A stretch of DNA of 64,000 nucleotides from contig NZ_CP081000.1 in NCBI RefSeq assembly GCF_019645875.1, forward strand, positions 620,001 through 684,000, given 5' to 3'. Shown piece by piece: positions 42,191 to 49,732 of this stretch; within the stretch, counting starts at the first letter, position 1, and every line of letters begins with the position of its first letter. A program made the translations under genes and the position numbers. The DNA is from Mycolicibacterium senegalense. Its GTDB lineage: Bacteria; Actinomycetota; Actinomycetes; Mycobacteriales; Mycobacteriaceae. The notes below the pieces were generated by a model. It was not told where the DNA came from, did no database searches, and saw nothing but the letters and a program-made list of their open reading frames with translations.

Positions 42191-42238
42191 TCGCAGCTGC
42201 GCCAGTCCTTGGCGTATTCGCCCCGGAGGTTCATCGAC

Positions 42239-42817
42239 GTGATCAAACCCGACAATCCCAACTCGGAGTTCGAGTTCGGCGGAATCAACCATGTGGCCCT
42301 GGTGTGCGCGGACATGGCGCGCACGGTCGACTTCTACACCAACGTGCTCGGCATGCCCCTGATCAAGTCGTTGGATCTGCCCGGCGACATGGGGCAGCAC
42401 TTCTTCTTCGACGCGGGCAACGGGGATTGCATCGCGTTCTTCTGGTTCCGTGACGCCCCCGACGGTGTGCCCGGGATTTCGGCGCCGGCTGCCATCCCCG
42501 GCATCGGTGAATTCGTCAGCGCCACCGGTTCGCTCAACCACATTGCCTTGCATGTCCCGGCCGAGAAGTTCGACGAGTACCGGCAGAAGCTCAAGGCCAA
42601 GGGTGTTCGCGTCGGCCCGGTGCTCAACCACGACGACAGCCCGATGCAGGCGTCGGCCACCGTGCATCCAGGGGTCTACGTGCGGTCGTTCTACTTCCTC
42701 GATCCCGACGGCATCACGCTGGAATTCGCCTGCTGGACCAAGGAATTCACTGACAACGATGCGCAGACGCCGCCCAAGACCGCGGCTGACCGTCGCCCGC
42801 CGGTGGTAGCGGGATAG
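42239..42817 (+). CDS. VOC family (glyoxalase/dioxygenase-like) protein
   Basis: 192-residue vicinal-oxygen-chelate protein (Rv0274 position). The two beta-alpha-beta-beta-beta repeats are visible as GINHVALVCADMARTVDFYT and LNHIALHVPAEKFDEYRQKL; metal-ligand candidates are H and E in these repeats (INH, LNHIALH, GITLEFACW). It may be a glyoxalase, isomerase or ring-cleaving enzyme. GTG 42239 has GGAGG about 9 bases upstream. Control by the divergent TetR is likely. Confidence 0.88.
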   Translation: MIKPDNPNSEFEFGGINHVALVCADMARTVDFYTNVLGMPLIKSLDLPGDMGQHFFFDAGNGDCIAFFWFRDAPDGVPGISAPAAIPGIGEFVSATGSLNHIALHVPAEKFDEYRQKLKAKGVRVGPVLNHDDSPMQASATVHPGVYVRSFYFLDPDGITLEFACWTKEFTDNDAQTPPKTAADRRPPVVAG

Positions 42818-42841
42818 GGCCGGGGTCGGCCTCGTCGGCCT

Positions 42842-42921
42842 CGCCGTAGACCCCGCCGTAGACCCTGCCATTGTCACGCCAGCGTGGCCGTCGAGCCCGG
42901 CAGCCACTCCAGCGTGACAAT
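42842..42921. repeat. Intergenic tandem and inverted repeats
   Basis: Two perfect copies of CGCCGTAGACCC lie head to tail at 42842-42853 and 42854-42865. Just after, ATTGTCACGC (42870-42879) and GCGTGACAAT (42912-42921) form a 10-bp inverted repeat with a 32-base loop. CCAGCGTG is repeated directly at 42879 and 42909. The region lies between convergent genes and may act as a terminator; the repeats may also be part of a dispersed genome repeat. Confidence 0.5.
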
Positions 42922-42936
42922 CGAGCGGAGCCCGGC

Positions 42937-43767
42937 CTACTTGGTGGCGACGACGAAATAGCCGCGCGGCACGCCGGGGACGTCGAGCGGCACCGCGGGG
43001 GCGAACCACCGGTTCCAGTTGTTGCCCGGTTCGGCCACGTCTGTGACCACTGCCGACCAACCGAGCGGTTCGCACAATTGCTCGGGGGAGTCGGTTCCGA
43101 ACAGCCAGGGCGCCCCGTTGCGCGACATCTGCTCGCGAACCGGGGCGAGCATCACGCTGTCGAGCAGTGCCTTGCCGACAATGTCGTAGAGCAGGACCGA
43201 CCCGGGTGCCGAGAGCGCGTCGACGCGCTCGAACAGGGCGCGTACGGCGCTCTCGTCGAGATACTGCAGCAGACCTTCCATCAACCAGACGCTGGGCTGC
43301 CTGTCGTCAAAACCGTTGGATCGCAAGCTATCAGTCCAGTCCTTGGTGAGGTCGACTCCGATGGCCACCCGTCGGCAGCGGGGTGCGTCGCCGGTCAACG
43401 CCTCAGCCTTGGCTGCGATCACCGCGGGCTGGTCGAGCTCGAAGACCGTGGTGCCGTCGGGCCAGGGCAATCGGTAGGCCCGGGCATCCAGACCGGCCGC
43501 GAGGATCACCACCTGCTTCACCCGAGGTACGGCATGCAACAGTGCCTCGTCCCAGAACCGCGTGCGCACCACGATCTGCAGCGTGGACTTGTCGCCGCTT
43601 AAGGCCACGGCCTCGGCCAGCATCTGCCGACCGTGTTCACCCGCCAGCTTCTGCGCGAACGGATCGGTGAAAAGCCGGTCGGGACGGCGGTTTTCCTCGG
43701 CGCGGATGGCGGCTACCAGGACGCCGGTATCAGCGACGGCCTGACCTGGAGTCTGTCGGGAAGTCAT
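42937..43767 (-). CDS. TIGR00027-type SAM-dependent methyltransferase
   Basis: 276-residue methyltransferase of the PF04072 (leucine carboxyl methyltransferase-like) family expanded in mycobacteria. Conserved stretches are VVILAAGLDARAYRLPWPDG (SAM loop), TVFELDQPAVIAAKAE and SVWLMEGLLQYLDESAV. The substrate is unknown; family members include O-methyltransferases of secondary metabolites. ATG 43767 is chosen from the family start. It lies 7 bases downstream of the XRE regulator, in one operon. A second member of the same family is encoded at 48701-49603. Confidence 0.88.
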   Translation of the reverse strand: MTSRQTPGQAVADTGVLVAAIRAEENRRPDRLFTDPFAQKLAGEHGRQMLAEAVALSGDKSTLQIVVRTRFWDEALLHAVPRVKQVVILAAGLDARAYRLPWPDGTTVFELDQPAVIAAKAEALTGDAPRCRRVAIGVDLTKDWTDSLRSNGFDDRQPSVWLMEGLLQYLDESAVRALFERVDALSAPGSVLLYDIVGKALLDSVMLAPVREQMSRNGAPWLFGTDSPEQLCEPLGWSAVVTDVAEPGNNWNRWFAPAVPLDVPGVPRGYFVVATK

Positions 43768-43774
43768 ACCGCCA

Positions 43775-44659
43775 TCATGCGCGTCGGGCAGGACTGAGGT
43801 CTTGGACATTTTTGTCACGCGATTCCCGCGCGAGCAGTTGCAGCGCATCCGCCGAACTCGAGCCTTCAGCCGTGGTCACCACGCACAGTGATTGCTCGAC
43901 GTCACGGGCGAGCTTCAGATTCTGCATCGTGACTGTCAGCGGGCCGGCGAGCGGATGGCGCAGCTCATATGAGTCTGCCTCGCAGGGCTTGACCCGGTGA
44001 TCAGCCCACAGTGACACGAATTCTGGGCTCTTGACCGACAATTCACCGATCAGGGCGGACAGCAGCGCGTCATCGGGGTGTCGGCCGGCAGCCAGGCGCA
44101 GGCTGCCGACCACGGTCCGGACCTTGCGGGGCCAATCCACATAGAGATCACGGGTGTGAGGATCGAGGAACAGCAGCCGGGCCAGGTTCGGCCGGGTCGA
44201 GGGATTGTCCACTGCGGTGAAATCCACGTGGCCCGCCAGCAGCGCATGGCCCAACTCGTTCCAGGCCAGAACGTCGGTGCGGCGACCGATCACCATCACC
44301 GGTAGGTGGTCCATCGAGTGCAACAGCTCGCGCGTCAATGCGCTGACGCGCTCGATCGGGGGCCGTCGTGGCGGTTGTGTCCGCTGGGAGGCCAGCTCGC
44401 GCAGATGCGTCTGTTCGTGAATATCCAGCTGCAGAGCCCGCGCCAGCGCCTCGAGAATCGCGTCCGAAGCATTGGTCGACTGTCCCTGTTCCAACCGCGT
44501 GTAATACGACACGCTCACCCCGGCGAGCTGGGCGACTTCCTCCCGTCGCAGCCCCGCCACCCGGCGCCGCTCGCCGTATCGCGTCAGGCCCACATCCTGC
44601 GGACGCAGCCGCGCACGCCGGGCCCGCAGGAATTCGCCGAGTTGTCCGGTGGTCACCAC
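43775..44659 (-). CDS. XRE family regulator with MmyB-like ligand domain
   Basis: 294-residue helix-turn-helix protein. N-terminal HTH: GLRREEVAQLAGVSVSYYTR, followed by LEQGQSTNASDAILEALARA. The C-terminal MmyB-like domain includes DVLAWNELGHALLAGHVDFT and FLDPHTRDLYVDW, typical of a large actinobacterial group. GTG 44659 has GGAGG 8 bases upstream; GTG 44656 is next to it. It is divergent from the metallo-beta-lactamase-fold gene (98 bases) and probably controls both directions. Confidence 0.88.
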   Translation of the reverse strand: MVTTGQLGEFLRARRARLRPQDVGLTRYGERRRVAGLRREEVAQLAGVSVSYYTRLEQGQSTNASDAILEALARALQLDIHEQTHLRELASQRTQPPRRPPIERVSALTRELLHSMDHLPVMVIGRRTDVLAWNELGHALLAGHVDFTAVDNPSTRPNLARLLFLDPHTRDLYVDWPRKVRTVVGSLRLAAGRHPDDALLSALIGELSVKSPEFVSLWADHRVKPCEADSYELRHPLAGPLTVTMQNLKLARDVEQSLCVVTTAEGSSSADALQLLARESRDKNVQDLSPARRA

Positions 44660-44757
44660 CCCACTATGCCTCCGGTCTGATGGGCCGTGCCTATCCCTGC
44701 CAGTGGTAGGCACCGCCGGGGCTGGTTGACCGGTGCCGGCGTGGCCAGGCTGAGGAC

Positions 44758-45666
44758 ATGAACGACATCGTGTTGGGTGACGTCACGGTCACCCGGGTCA
44801 TGGAGTACTACGGCTCGGTCCGGCTTTCGCCGCAGGAGTTCTTCCCGGAGAGCACCGACGAGGCGTGGCGGCGCAACGAGGATTGGCTGGCACCGGATTT
44901 CTACGATCCGGCCGACGATGTCTGCGTATCGGCCATCCAGACCTGGCTGTTGCGCAGCGAGGGCAGGACCATCCTGGTCGACACCGGGGTGGGCAACCAC
45001 AAGGACCGGCCGCACGCCCCGGTGTGGGATCACCTGGACACCGACTTTCTGGGAAACCTGGCGCGGGCCGGTGTCGCTGCCACCGATGTCGACATGGTGA
45101 TCAACACCCATCTCCATGTCGACCACGTCGGCTGGAACACGCATCTCGAGGACGGAAACTGGATCCCGACCTTCCCGAACGCCACCTACCTGATGCCGCG
45201 GGCCGACTTCGATTTCTGGAATCCGGCCAATCGAGGCGGACCGGTCGCAGGGCGGGACAACGTCTTCCTCGACAGCGTGGCGCCGGTCCACCGGGCCGGG
45301 CAAACCACGTTGTGGGAGAGCGAATTCCAGATCGATGCCAACCTCACACTGGAAGCGGCGCCGGGGCACACCCCTGGCTCCGCCATTGTCAGGCTGCGGT
45401 CGGGCGGCGACCGTGCCGTGTTCGTCGGCGACATGATGCACACGGCGTTGCAGATCGTCGAACCCGACACCAACAGCTGCTACTGCGAAGATGCCGAACA
45501 GGCGCGCGCCACGCGCAGGCGGGTGCTGAGCCAGGCCGCCGACACCAACACCCTGGTGATCCCGGCCCACTTCGGCGGACATGGAGGCGTCGAGGTGATC
45601 CGCGCCGGCGACGGCTATGCCATCAAGGCGTGGGCTCCGTTCGACCGGGTGACGAAGGGTTCGTGA
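44758..45666 (+). CDS. MBL-fold metallo-hydrolase
   Basis: 302-residue metallo-beta-lactamase-superfamily enzyme. The zinc motif HLHVDH is at 118-123, with further ligands in APGHTPGSA and VFVGDMM, and PAHFGGH near the C-terminus. It resembles quorum-lactonase-like and related hydrolases; the substrate cannot be named. ATG 44758 opens the gene. The esterase gene follows with a 2-base gap, so the two form an operon, divergent from the XRE gene. Confidence 0.9.
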   Translation: MNDIVLGDVTVTRVMEYYGSVRLSPQEFFPESTDEAWRRNEDWLAPDFYDPADDVCVSAIQTWLLRSEGRTILVDTGVGNHKDRPHAPVWDHLDTDFLGNLARAGVAATDVDMVINTHLHVDHVGWNTHLEDGNWIPTFPNATYLMPRADFDFWNPANRGGPVAGRDNVFLDSVAPVHRAGQTTLWESEFQIDANLTLEAAPGHTPGSAIVRLRSGGDRAVFVGDMMHTALQIVEPDTNSCYCEDAEQARATRRRVLSQAADTNTLVIPAHFGGHGGVEVIRAGDGYAIKAWAPFDRVTKGS

Positions 45667-45668
45667 GG

Positions 45669-47135
45669 ATGACCGATCCGATCGTCGACACGACAACCGG
45701 TGCCGTGCGTGGGTTCCAGACCGCGGACACCCGGACGTTCCTCGGAATTCCCTACGCCGCACCGCCTGTCGTCGGCGGCCGCTTCGCGGCTCCGCGAGTT
45801 CACGAACCGTGGCGCGACGTGCGCGATGCCACCAGACCCGGACCGACCGCACCGCAGTCACCTCGTGGCGGCTTCGGCCGGTTGGACATGTCACCGTTCT
45901 TCGGGCCGGGGTGGGTCCGCCACCCTGACTACCTCACCGTCAATGTCTGGGCTCCGGCCGGTGCGCACCGCCGACCCGTCATGGTGTTCGTCCATGGGGG
46001 TGGCTTCGTGGCAGGCTCGACCCGCTCACCGTTGTACGACGGCACCGCGTTCGCCCGGGACGGCGTCGTTCTGGTGACCGTCACCTACCGGCTCGGCGTC
46101 ATCGGATTTCTCGATCTGCCCGGAGCGGTGCCCAACCGGGGCCTGCTCGACGTGTTGGCCGCGCTGGCCTGGGTACAGGCCAACATCGAGGCATTCGGTG
46201 GCGATCCCGGCAACGTCACCCTGTTCGGTCAGTCCGCCGGCGCGACGATTACCGCGGGAGTGCTCGCTACACCCGGTGTGCAGCGCTTGATTCGCCGGGC
46301 AATCATGCAGAGTGGCAACGGGTTCGGTGCGTTCAGCCCGGAACAGGCGGGGCGGGTGACGAGGGCGGCCGCCGAGGCCCTGGGTGTCGAGCCGACGCGG
46401 GCCGCTTTCGACCGGCTCTCCGACGAACAGCTCGTCGAGGTGGTACCCGAGCTGTCCGGGCTCGACCTGCGCACCGAAGGACGGCCCGACCCGCTGCTGG
46501 GATTGAGTCCCTTCAGCCTGGTGCTGGCCGACCAGCCGGCCCGGCGGCTCCATCCCGAGGTGGCGCTGCTCGTCGGGACGAACACCGAGGAGGGGAACTT
46601 GTACCTGGTGCCGCAAGGCCACCTCGACTCATCGCACCGCGACGACGTCGAGCGGCTGGCGGCGCGGGTGGACCCAGACCCATCCGCCCTGATCCAGCGG
46701 TACCGCAACGTTTTTCCGCGGGCGAGCTGGGGCGAGTTGCGTTCGGCGATCCTCGGCGACGCGCTGTTCCGGACCGGCAGTGACCGGACCGCGGCGGCCC
46801 ATGCCCGATTGGGCGGGGCTGCGACGCACCGCTACGAATTCTCCTGGCGTTCCCAAGCCGTCGACGGCGCGCTGGGTGCGGCCCACGCGGTCGAGTTGCC
46901 GTTCGTGTTCGATCGCATCGGGGTGGAGTCGCTGCGCGGCCCAGGTGCACTGCTAGGCCCTGGCGAACCTCCGCCCGCCTTGGCGGCCGAGATGCACAGT
47001 GCCTGGGTCCGTTACGCCGGTACCGGCGATCCCGGCTGGGCTCCATCAGCGACGCGGCAGTTCACGGGCCGCCACGTCAACTCCCCGGTTGCTGCATGCC
47101 CGCCACTGCGTCGAGCATTGCGCGCAATTGATTGA
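45669..47135 (+). CDS. Type-B carboxylesterase
   Basis: 488-residue serine carboxylesterase. Oxyanion hole HGGG at 109-112, nucleophile S189 in FGQSAGATI, acidic residue in GTNTEEGNLYL, and histidine in AAHAVELPFVF. No signal peptide is evident. ATG 45669 (AAGGG upstream) is chosen; GTG 45663 overlaps the previous stop. The frame is open far upstream inside the preceding gene. Its last 59 bases overlap the end of the convergent TetR gene. Confidence 0.9.
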   Translation: MTDPIVDTTTGAVRGFQTADTRTFLGIPYAAPPVVGGRFAAPRVHEPWRDVRDATRPGPTAPQSPRGGFGRLDMSPFFGPGWVRHPDYLTVNVWAPAGAHRRPVMVFVHGGGFVAGSTRSPLYDGTAFARDGVVLVTVTYRLGVIGFLDLPGAVPNRGLLDVLAALAWVQANIEAFGGDPGNVTLFGQSAGATITAGVLATPGVQRLIRRAIMQSGNGFGAFSPEQAGRVTRAAAEALGVEPTRAAFDRLSDEQLVEVVPELSGLDLRTEGRPDPLLGLSPFSLVLADQPARRLHPEVALLVGTNTEEGNLYLVPQGHLDSSHRDDVERLAARVDPDPSALIQRYRNVFPRASWGELRSAILGDALFRTGSDRTAAAHARLGGAATHRYEFSWRSQAVDGALGAAHAVELPFVFDRIGVESLRGPGALLGPGEPPPALAAEMHSAWVRYAGTGDPGWAPSATRQFTGRHVNSPVAACPPLRRALRAID

Positions 47136-47691
47136 TGAGCTGTTCGGGGGATAGCGTGACCTCACCGGACAGCCAGGCGCTGATCGTCTGGGTCACCCCG
47201 CCGACCGCGAAATACGACGTGGCTTTGAGATAGTCGTTCGCCGGCAGCCGCAGCGCGTCGCCGGCGTGCTGGCCGAGCAGCGTGGCGAACAGGGCCACGG
47301 ATTCGACGCGTTTGCGGGTCAGTACCTCGTTGGACAGTTTGACGCTGAACAGAAGTCGGCCGATCCGCGGATCCTCGGCGATCAGATGCACGATGTTCGC
47401 CATGCCGGCCATGGTCTGGTCGGCCAGGGGGACGGCGTCGACGGCCGCCTGGGTCGAGGTGGCGATATCGGCGATCACCCAGTCGTAGACCGCGCCGATG
47501 AAGTCGTCTTTGTCCGCGAAGCTCTCGTAGAAGTACCGTGCGGCCAGCCCCGCGGTGCGGCACACGGCGCGCACGGTCACCTCGGCGTCTTCGGCGCCCA
47601 ACAGGTCCAGCCCCGCCTCCAGCAGCTGGCTGCGCCGCTGTGCGAGGCGGTCGGCGGCCTCGATGCCGCGGTAGGGGCGGACCTGCTTCAC
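47077..47691 (-). CDS. TetR family regulator
   Basis: 204-residue TetR protein in the Rv0275c position. The HTH region is VTVRAVCRTAGLAARYFYES; the core domain follows. GTG 47691 is chosen; GTG 47697 also fits. It is divergent from the MpaB-type gene (76 bases) and probably regulates it. Its end overlaps the convergent carboxylesterase gene by 59 bases. Confidence 0.88.
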   Translation of the reverse strand: MKQVRPYRGIEAADRLAQRRSQLLEAGLDLLGAEDAEVTVRAVCRTAGLAARYFYESFADKDDFIGAVYDWVIADIATSTQAAVDAVPLADQTMAGMANIVHLIAEDPRIGRLLFSVKLSNEVLTRKRVESVALFATLLGQHAGDALRLPANDYLKATSYFAVGGVTQTISAWLSGEVTLSPEQLINQLRAMLDAVAGMQQPGS

Positions 47692-47767
47692 TCCCACATC
47701 TTGACACCCGTCAGCCTGGCAGGCCAATATCGGGAATCAGGCGTTCTCAGTTTTAGAAGGGGTGACC

Positions 47768-48670
47768 ATGACGGTCAGCGAACCGATCCCGCACGTCGAA
47801 CGGGCAATGAACGATCCGTCCCGTCCCGGCGCCGCGCCCAAGCGTCGCAGGCGGGGTGCCAGCTTCGACGACGGCTTGATGGGCGTCGCACTGCTGGCCG
47901 GTCCGGCCAACGTCATCATGCAGCTGGCCAATCCGGGCGTCGGGTACGGCGTGGTCGAGAGCCGGGTCGAGAGCGGCCGCACGGACCTGCACCCGATCAA
48001 GCGGGCCAGGACCACCTTCACCTATCTCGCCGTCGCCACTCGGGGGAGTGACGCGCAGAAGGCGGCCTACCGTCGTGCGGTCAACAAGGCGCACGCGCAG
48101 GTGTACTCCACCGAGGACAGCCCGGTGAAGTACAACGCGTTCGACAAGAACCTGCAGCTGTGGGTAGCCGCCTGCCTCTACAAGGGCGGCGTCGACGTGT
48201 TCCGCATGTTCATCGGTGAGCTGGACGACGAGACCGCCGATCAGCACTACCGCGACAGCGTCACGATGGGCACCACGCTGCAGGTGCCCGAGGAGATGTG
48301 GCCGGCGGACCGCGCTGCGTTCGACCGCTATTGGGAAGAGTCGCTGGAGAAGCTGCACATCGACGACACCGTGCGCAGCTACCTGTACCCGATCGCTGCG
48401 GGCCGGCCCAAGAACCCGAAGCTGCCCCGCTTCGTGCAGCGTCGCCTCGACGCGGTTGCCCTGCTGATCACCACGGGGTTCCTGCCGCAGCGTTTCCGGG
48501 ACGAGATGCGCCTGCCGTGGGATGCCAAGAGTCAGAAGCGGTTCGATCAGCTGATCGCGGTGCTCCGCACCATCAACGACCTGCTGCCGTCGTTCCTGCG
48601 GCAGTTCCCTTTCAACCTCCTGCTCAAAGATCTCGACTGGCGTATCCGCACCGGTCGTCCCTTGGTGTAG
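47768..48670 (+). CDS. MpaB/DUF2236 family oxygenase-like protein
   Basis: 300-residue protein of the DUF2236 family (latex-clearing-protein/MpaB type), whose characterised members bind b-type haem. Visible family blocks are LLAGPANVIMQLANPGVGYG, RTTFTYLAVATRGSDAQKAA and AFDKNLQLWVAACLYKGGVD. Position matches Rv0276. The substrate is unknown. ATG 47768 has AAGGGG upstream at 5-base spacing. The following methyltransferase gene starts 30 bases downstream. Confidence 0.87.
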   Translation: MTVSEPIPHVERAMNDPSRPGAAPKRRRRGASFDDGLMGVALLAGPANVIMQLANPGVGYGVVESRVESGRTDLHPIKRARTTFTYLAVATRGSDAQKAAYRRAVNKAHAQVYSTEDSPVKYNAFDKNLQLWVAACLYKGGVDVFRMFIGELDDETADQHYRDSVTMGTTLQVPEEMWPADRAAFDRYWEESLEKLHIDDTVRSYLYPIAAGRPKNPKLPRFVQRRLDAVALLITTGFLPQRFRDEMRLPWDAKSQKRFDQLIAVLRTINDLLPSFLRQFPFNLLLKDLDWRIRTGRPLV

Positions 48671-48700
48671 CCGTCAGCATCGCGGCGTACCCTCGCGCGG

Positions 48701-49603
48701 GTGAGCACCGGACGCACAGACGCAGACAACTGGGACATCACCACGAGCGTGGGGCAGACAGCGCTATTTGTCGCTGCCTCAAGGGCATTGGAGGCGAAGA
48801 AAACCGATCCACTCGCCGTCGACAAGTACGCCGAGGTGTTCTGCCGCAGGGTCGGGGGCGAATGGGCGACAGCGGTCGAGGGCACCGACCCTGAGCATCC
48901 CCTGCAGACCGAATTCGGCGAGCACTTCGTCAATTTCCAGGGGGCCCGCACGAAGTACTTCGACGAGTACTTCGCGCAGGCCATCGAAGCCGGGGTGCAG
49001 CAGGTGGTGCTGTTGGCGGCCGGTCTGGACTCACGGGCCTACCGGCTACCGTGGGCCGACGGCACCGTCGTGTACGAGTTGGACCAGCCTCGGGTGCTCG
49101 AGTTCAAGCGCGAGGCCATTGAGGAGCTCGACGACGCCCCCAAGGCCCAGCGGCGCGAGGTCCCGGTGGATCTGCGGGAGGACTGGCCGCGGGCCCTGCA
49201 GGAGGCGGGCTTCGACCCGTCGCGGCCCTCGGCCTGGATCGCCGAGGGATTGTTGATCTACCTGCCCGCCACAGCACAGGAACAATTGTTTGCTGGAATC
49301 GACGCGCTGGCGGCGCCGGGCAGTTTTGTCGGTATCGAGGAGGCCGTTCCGATGCCCGACGAGGCGTTCGAGGCCAAACGTGCTGAGGCCCTGGCCTCCG
49401 ACGAGGAGAATGCGTTCTTCACCCTGGTCTACAACCAGCAGCACGCCCCCGCCGAGAGATGGTTCGGCGAGCACGGCTGGGATGCCGTGGCGACGCCTCT
49501 CCATCAGCTCCTGGCCGGGCTGGGACGTCCTGTGCCCGATCCAGGCTCTGAAGCAGGCCTGATGACGGGAACTATCACCTTGGTCTCCGCGACAAAAAGG
49601 TGA
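48701..49603 (+). CDS. TIGR00027-type SAM-dependent methyltransferase (Rv0281-like)
   Basis: 300-residue methyltransferase of the same family as the gene at 42937. Key stretches are [38 protein letters not shown] and [20 protein letters not shown]. It lies immediately before ESX-3, as Rv0281 does. GTG 48701 is used, with no strong ribosome-binding site. The substrate is unknown. The 129 bases after its stop form the ESX-3 promoter region. Confidence 0.9.
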   Translation: MSTGRTDADNWDITTSVGQTALFVAASRALEAKKTDPLAVDKYAEVFCRRVGGEWATAVEGTDPEHPLQTEFGEHFVNFQGARTKYFDEYFAQAIEAGVQQVVLLAAGLDSRAYRLPWADGTVVYELDQPRVLEFKREAIEELDDAPKAQRREVPVDLREDWPRALQEAGFDPSRPSAWIAEGLLIYLPATAQEQLFAGIDALAAPGSFVGIEEAVPMPDEAFEAKRAEALASDEENAFFTLVYNQQHAPAERWFGEHGWDAVATPLHQLLAGLGRPVPDPGSEAGLMTGTITLVSATKR

Positions 49604-49643
49604 GGCAGTTCACGACCTAGCTCGAGTACGTGCCTCTCGACAC

Positions 49644-49662
49644 TTAAGTTATGCAATGCTAA
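49644..49662. promoter_or_regulatory. Iron box 1 (IdeR site) upstream of eccA3
   Basis: TTAAGTTATGCAATGCTAA matches 14 of 19 positions of the IdeR consensus TTAGGTTAGGCTAACCTAA, including both outer TTA/TAA ends. It lies 70 bases before the eccA3 start. ESX-3 is known to be IdeR-repressed in mycobacteria, so this site is probably functional. Confidence 0.7.
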
Positions 49663-49674
49663 CTTCAGCAAAAG

Positions 49675-49693
49675 TTAGCTTAGCCATACATAA
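49675..49693. promoter_or_regulatory. Iron box 2 (IdeR site) upstream of eccA3
   Basis: TTAGCTTAGCCATACATAA also matches 14 of 19 consensus positions, with a conserved left half. It starts 31 bases after box 1, placing both on the same DNA face. An inverted repeat GCTAACTT (49658-49665) / AAGTTAGC (49672-49679) links the two boxes. Confidence 0.55.
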
Positions 49694-49732
49694 GGGAGAG
49701 ATTCGGGGGCTTAGTCGCTCCCGTGCACGCAT

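Noticed and set aside
44865..45668. Long N-terminal extension of the carboxylesterase frame
   Set aside because: It lies within the MBL-fold gene in another frame; the esterase family start matches ATG 45669.
49658..49679. GCTAACTT-N6-AAGTTAGC palindrome as a Zur site
   Set aside because: It does not resemble the mycobacterial Zur consensus I know and is better explained as adjoining halves of the two iron boxes.
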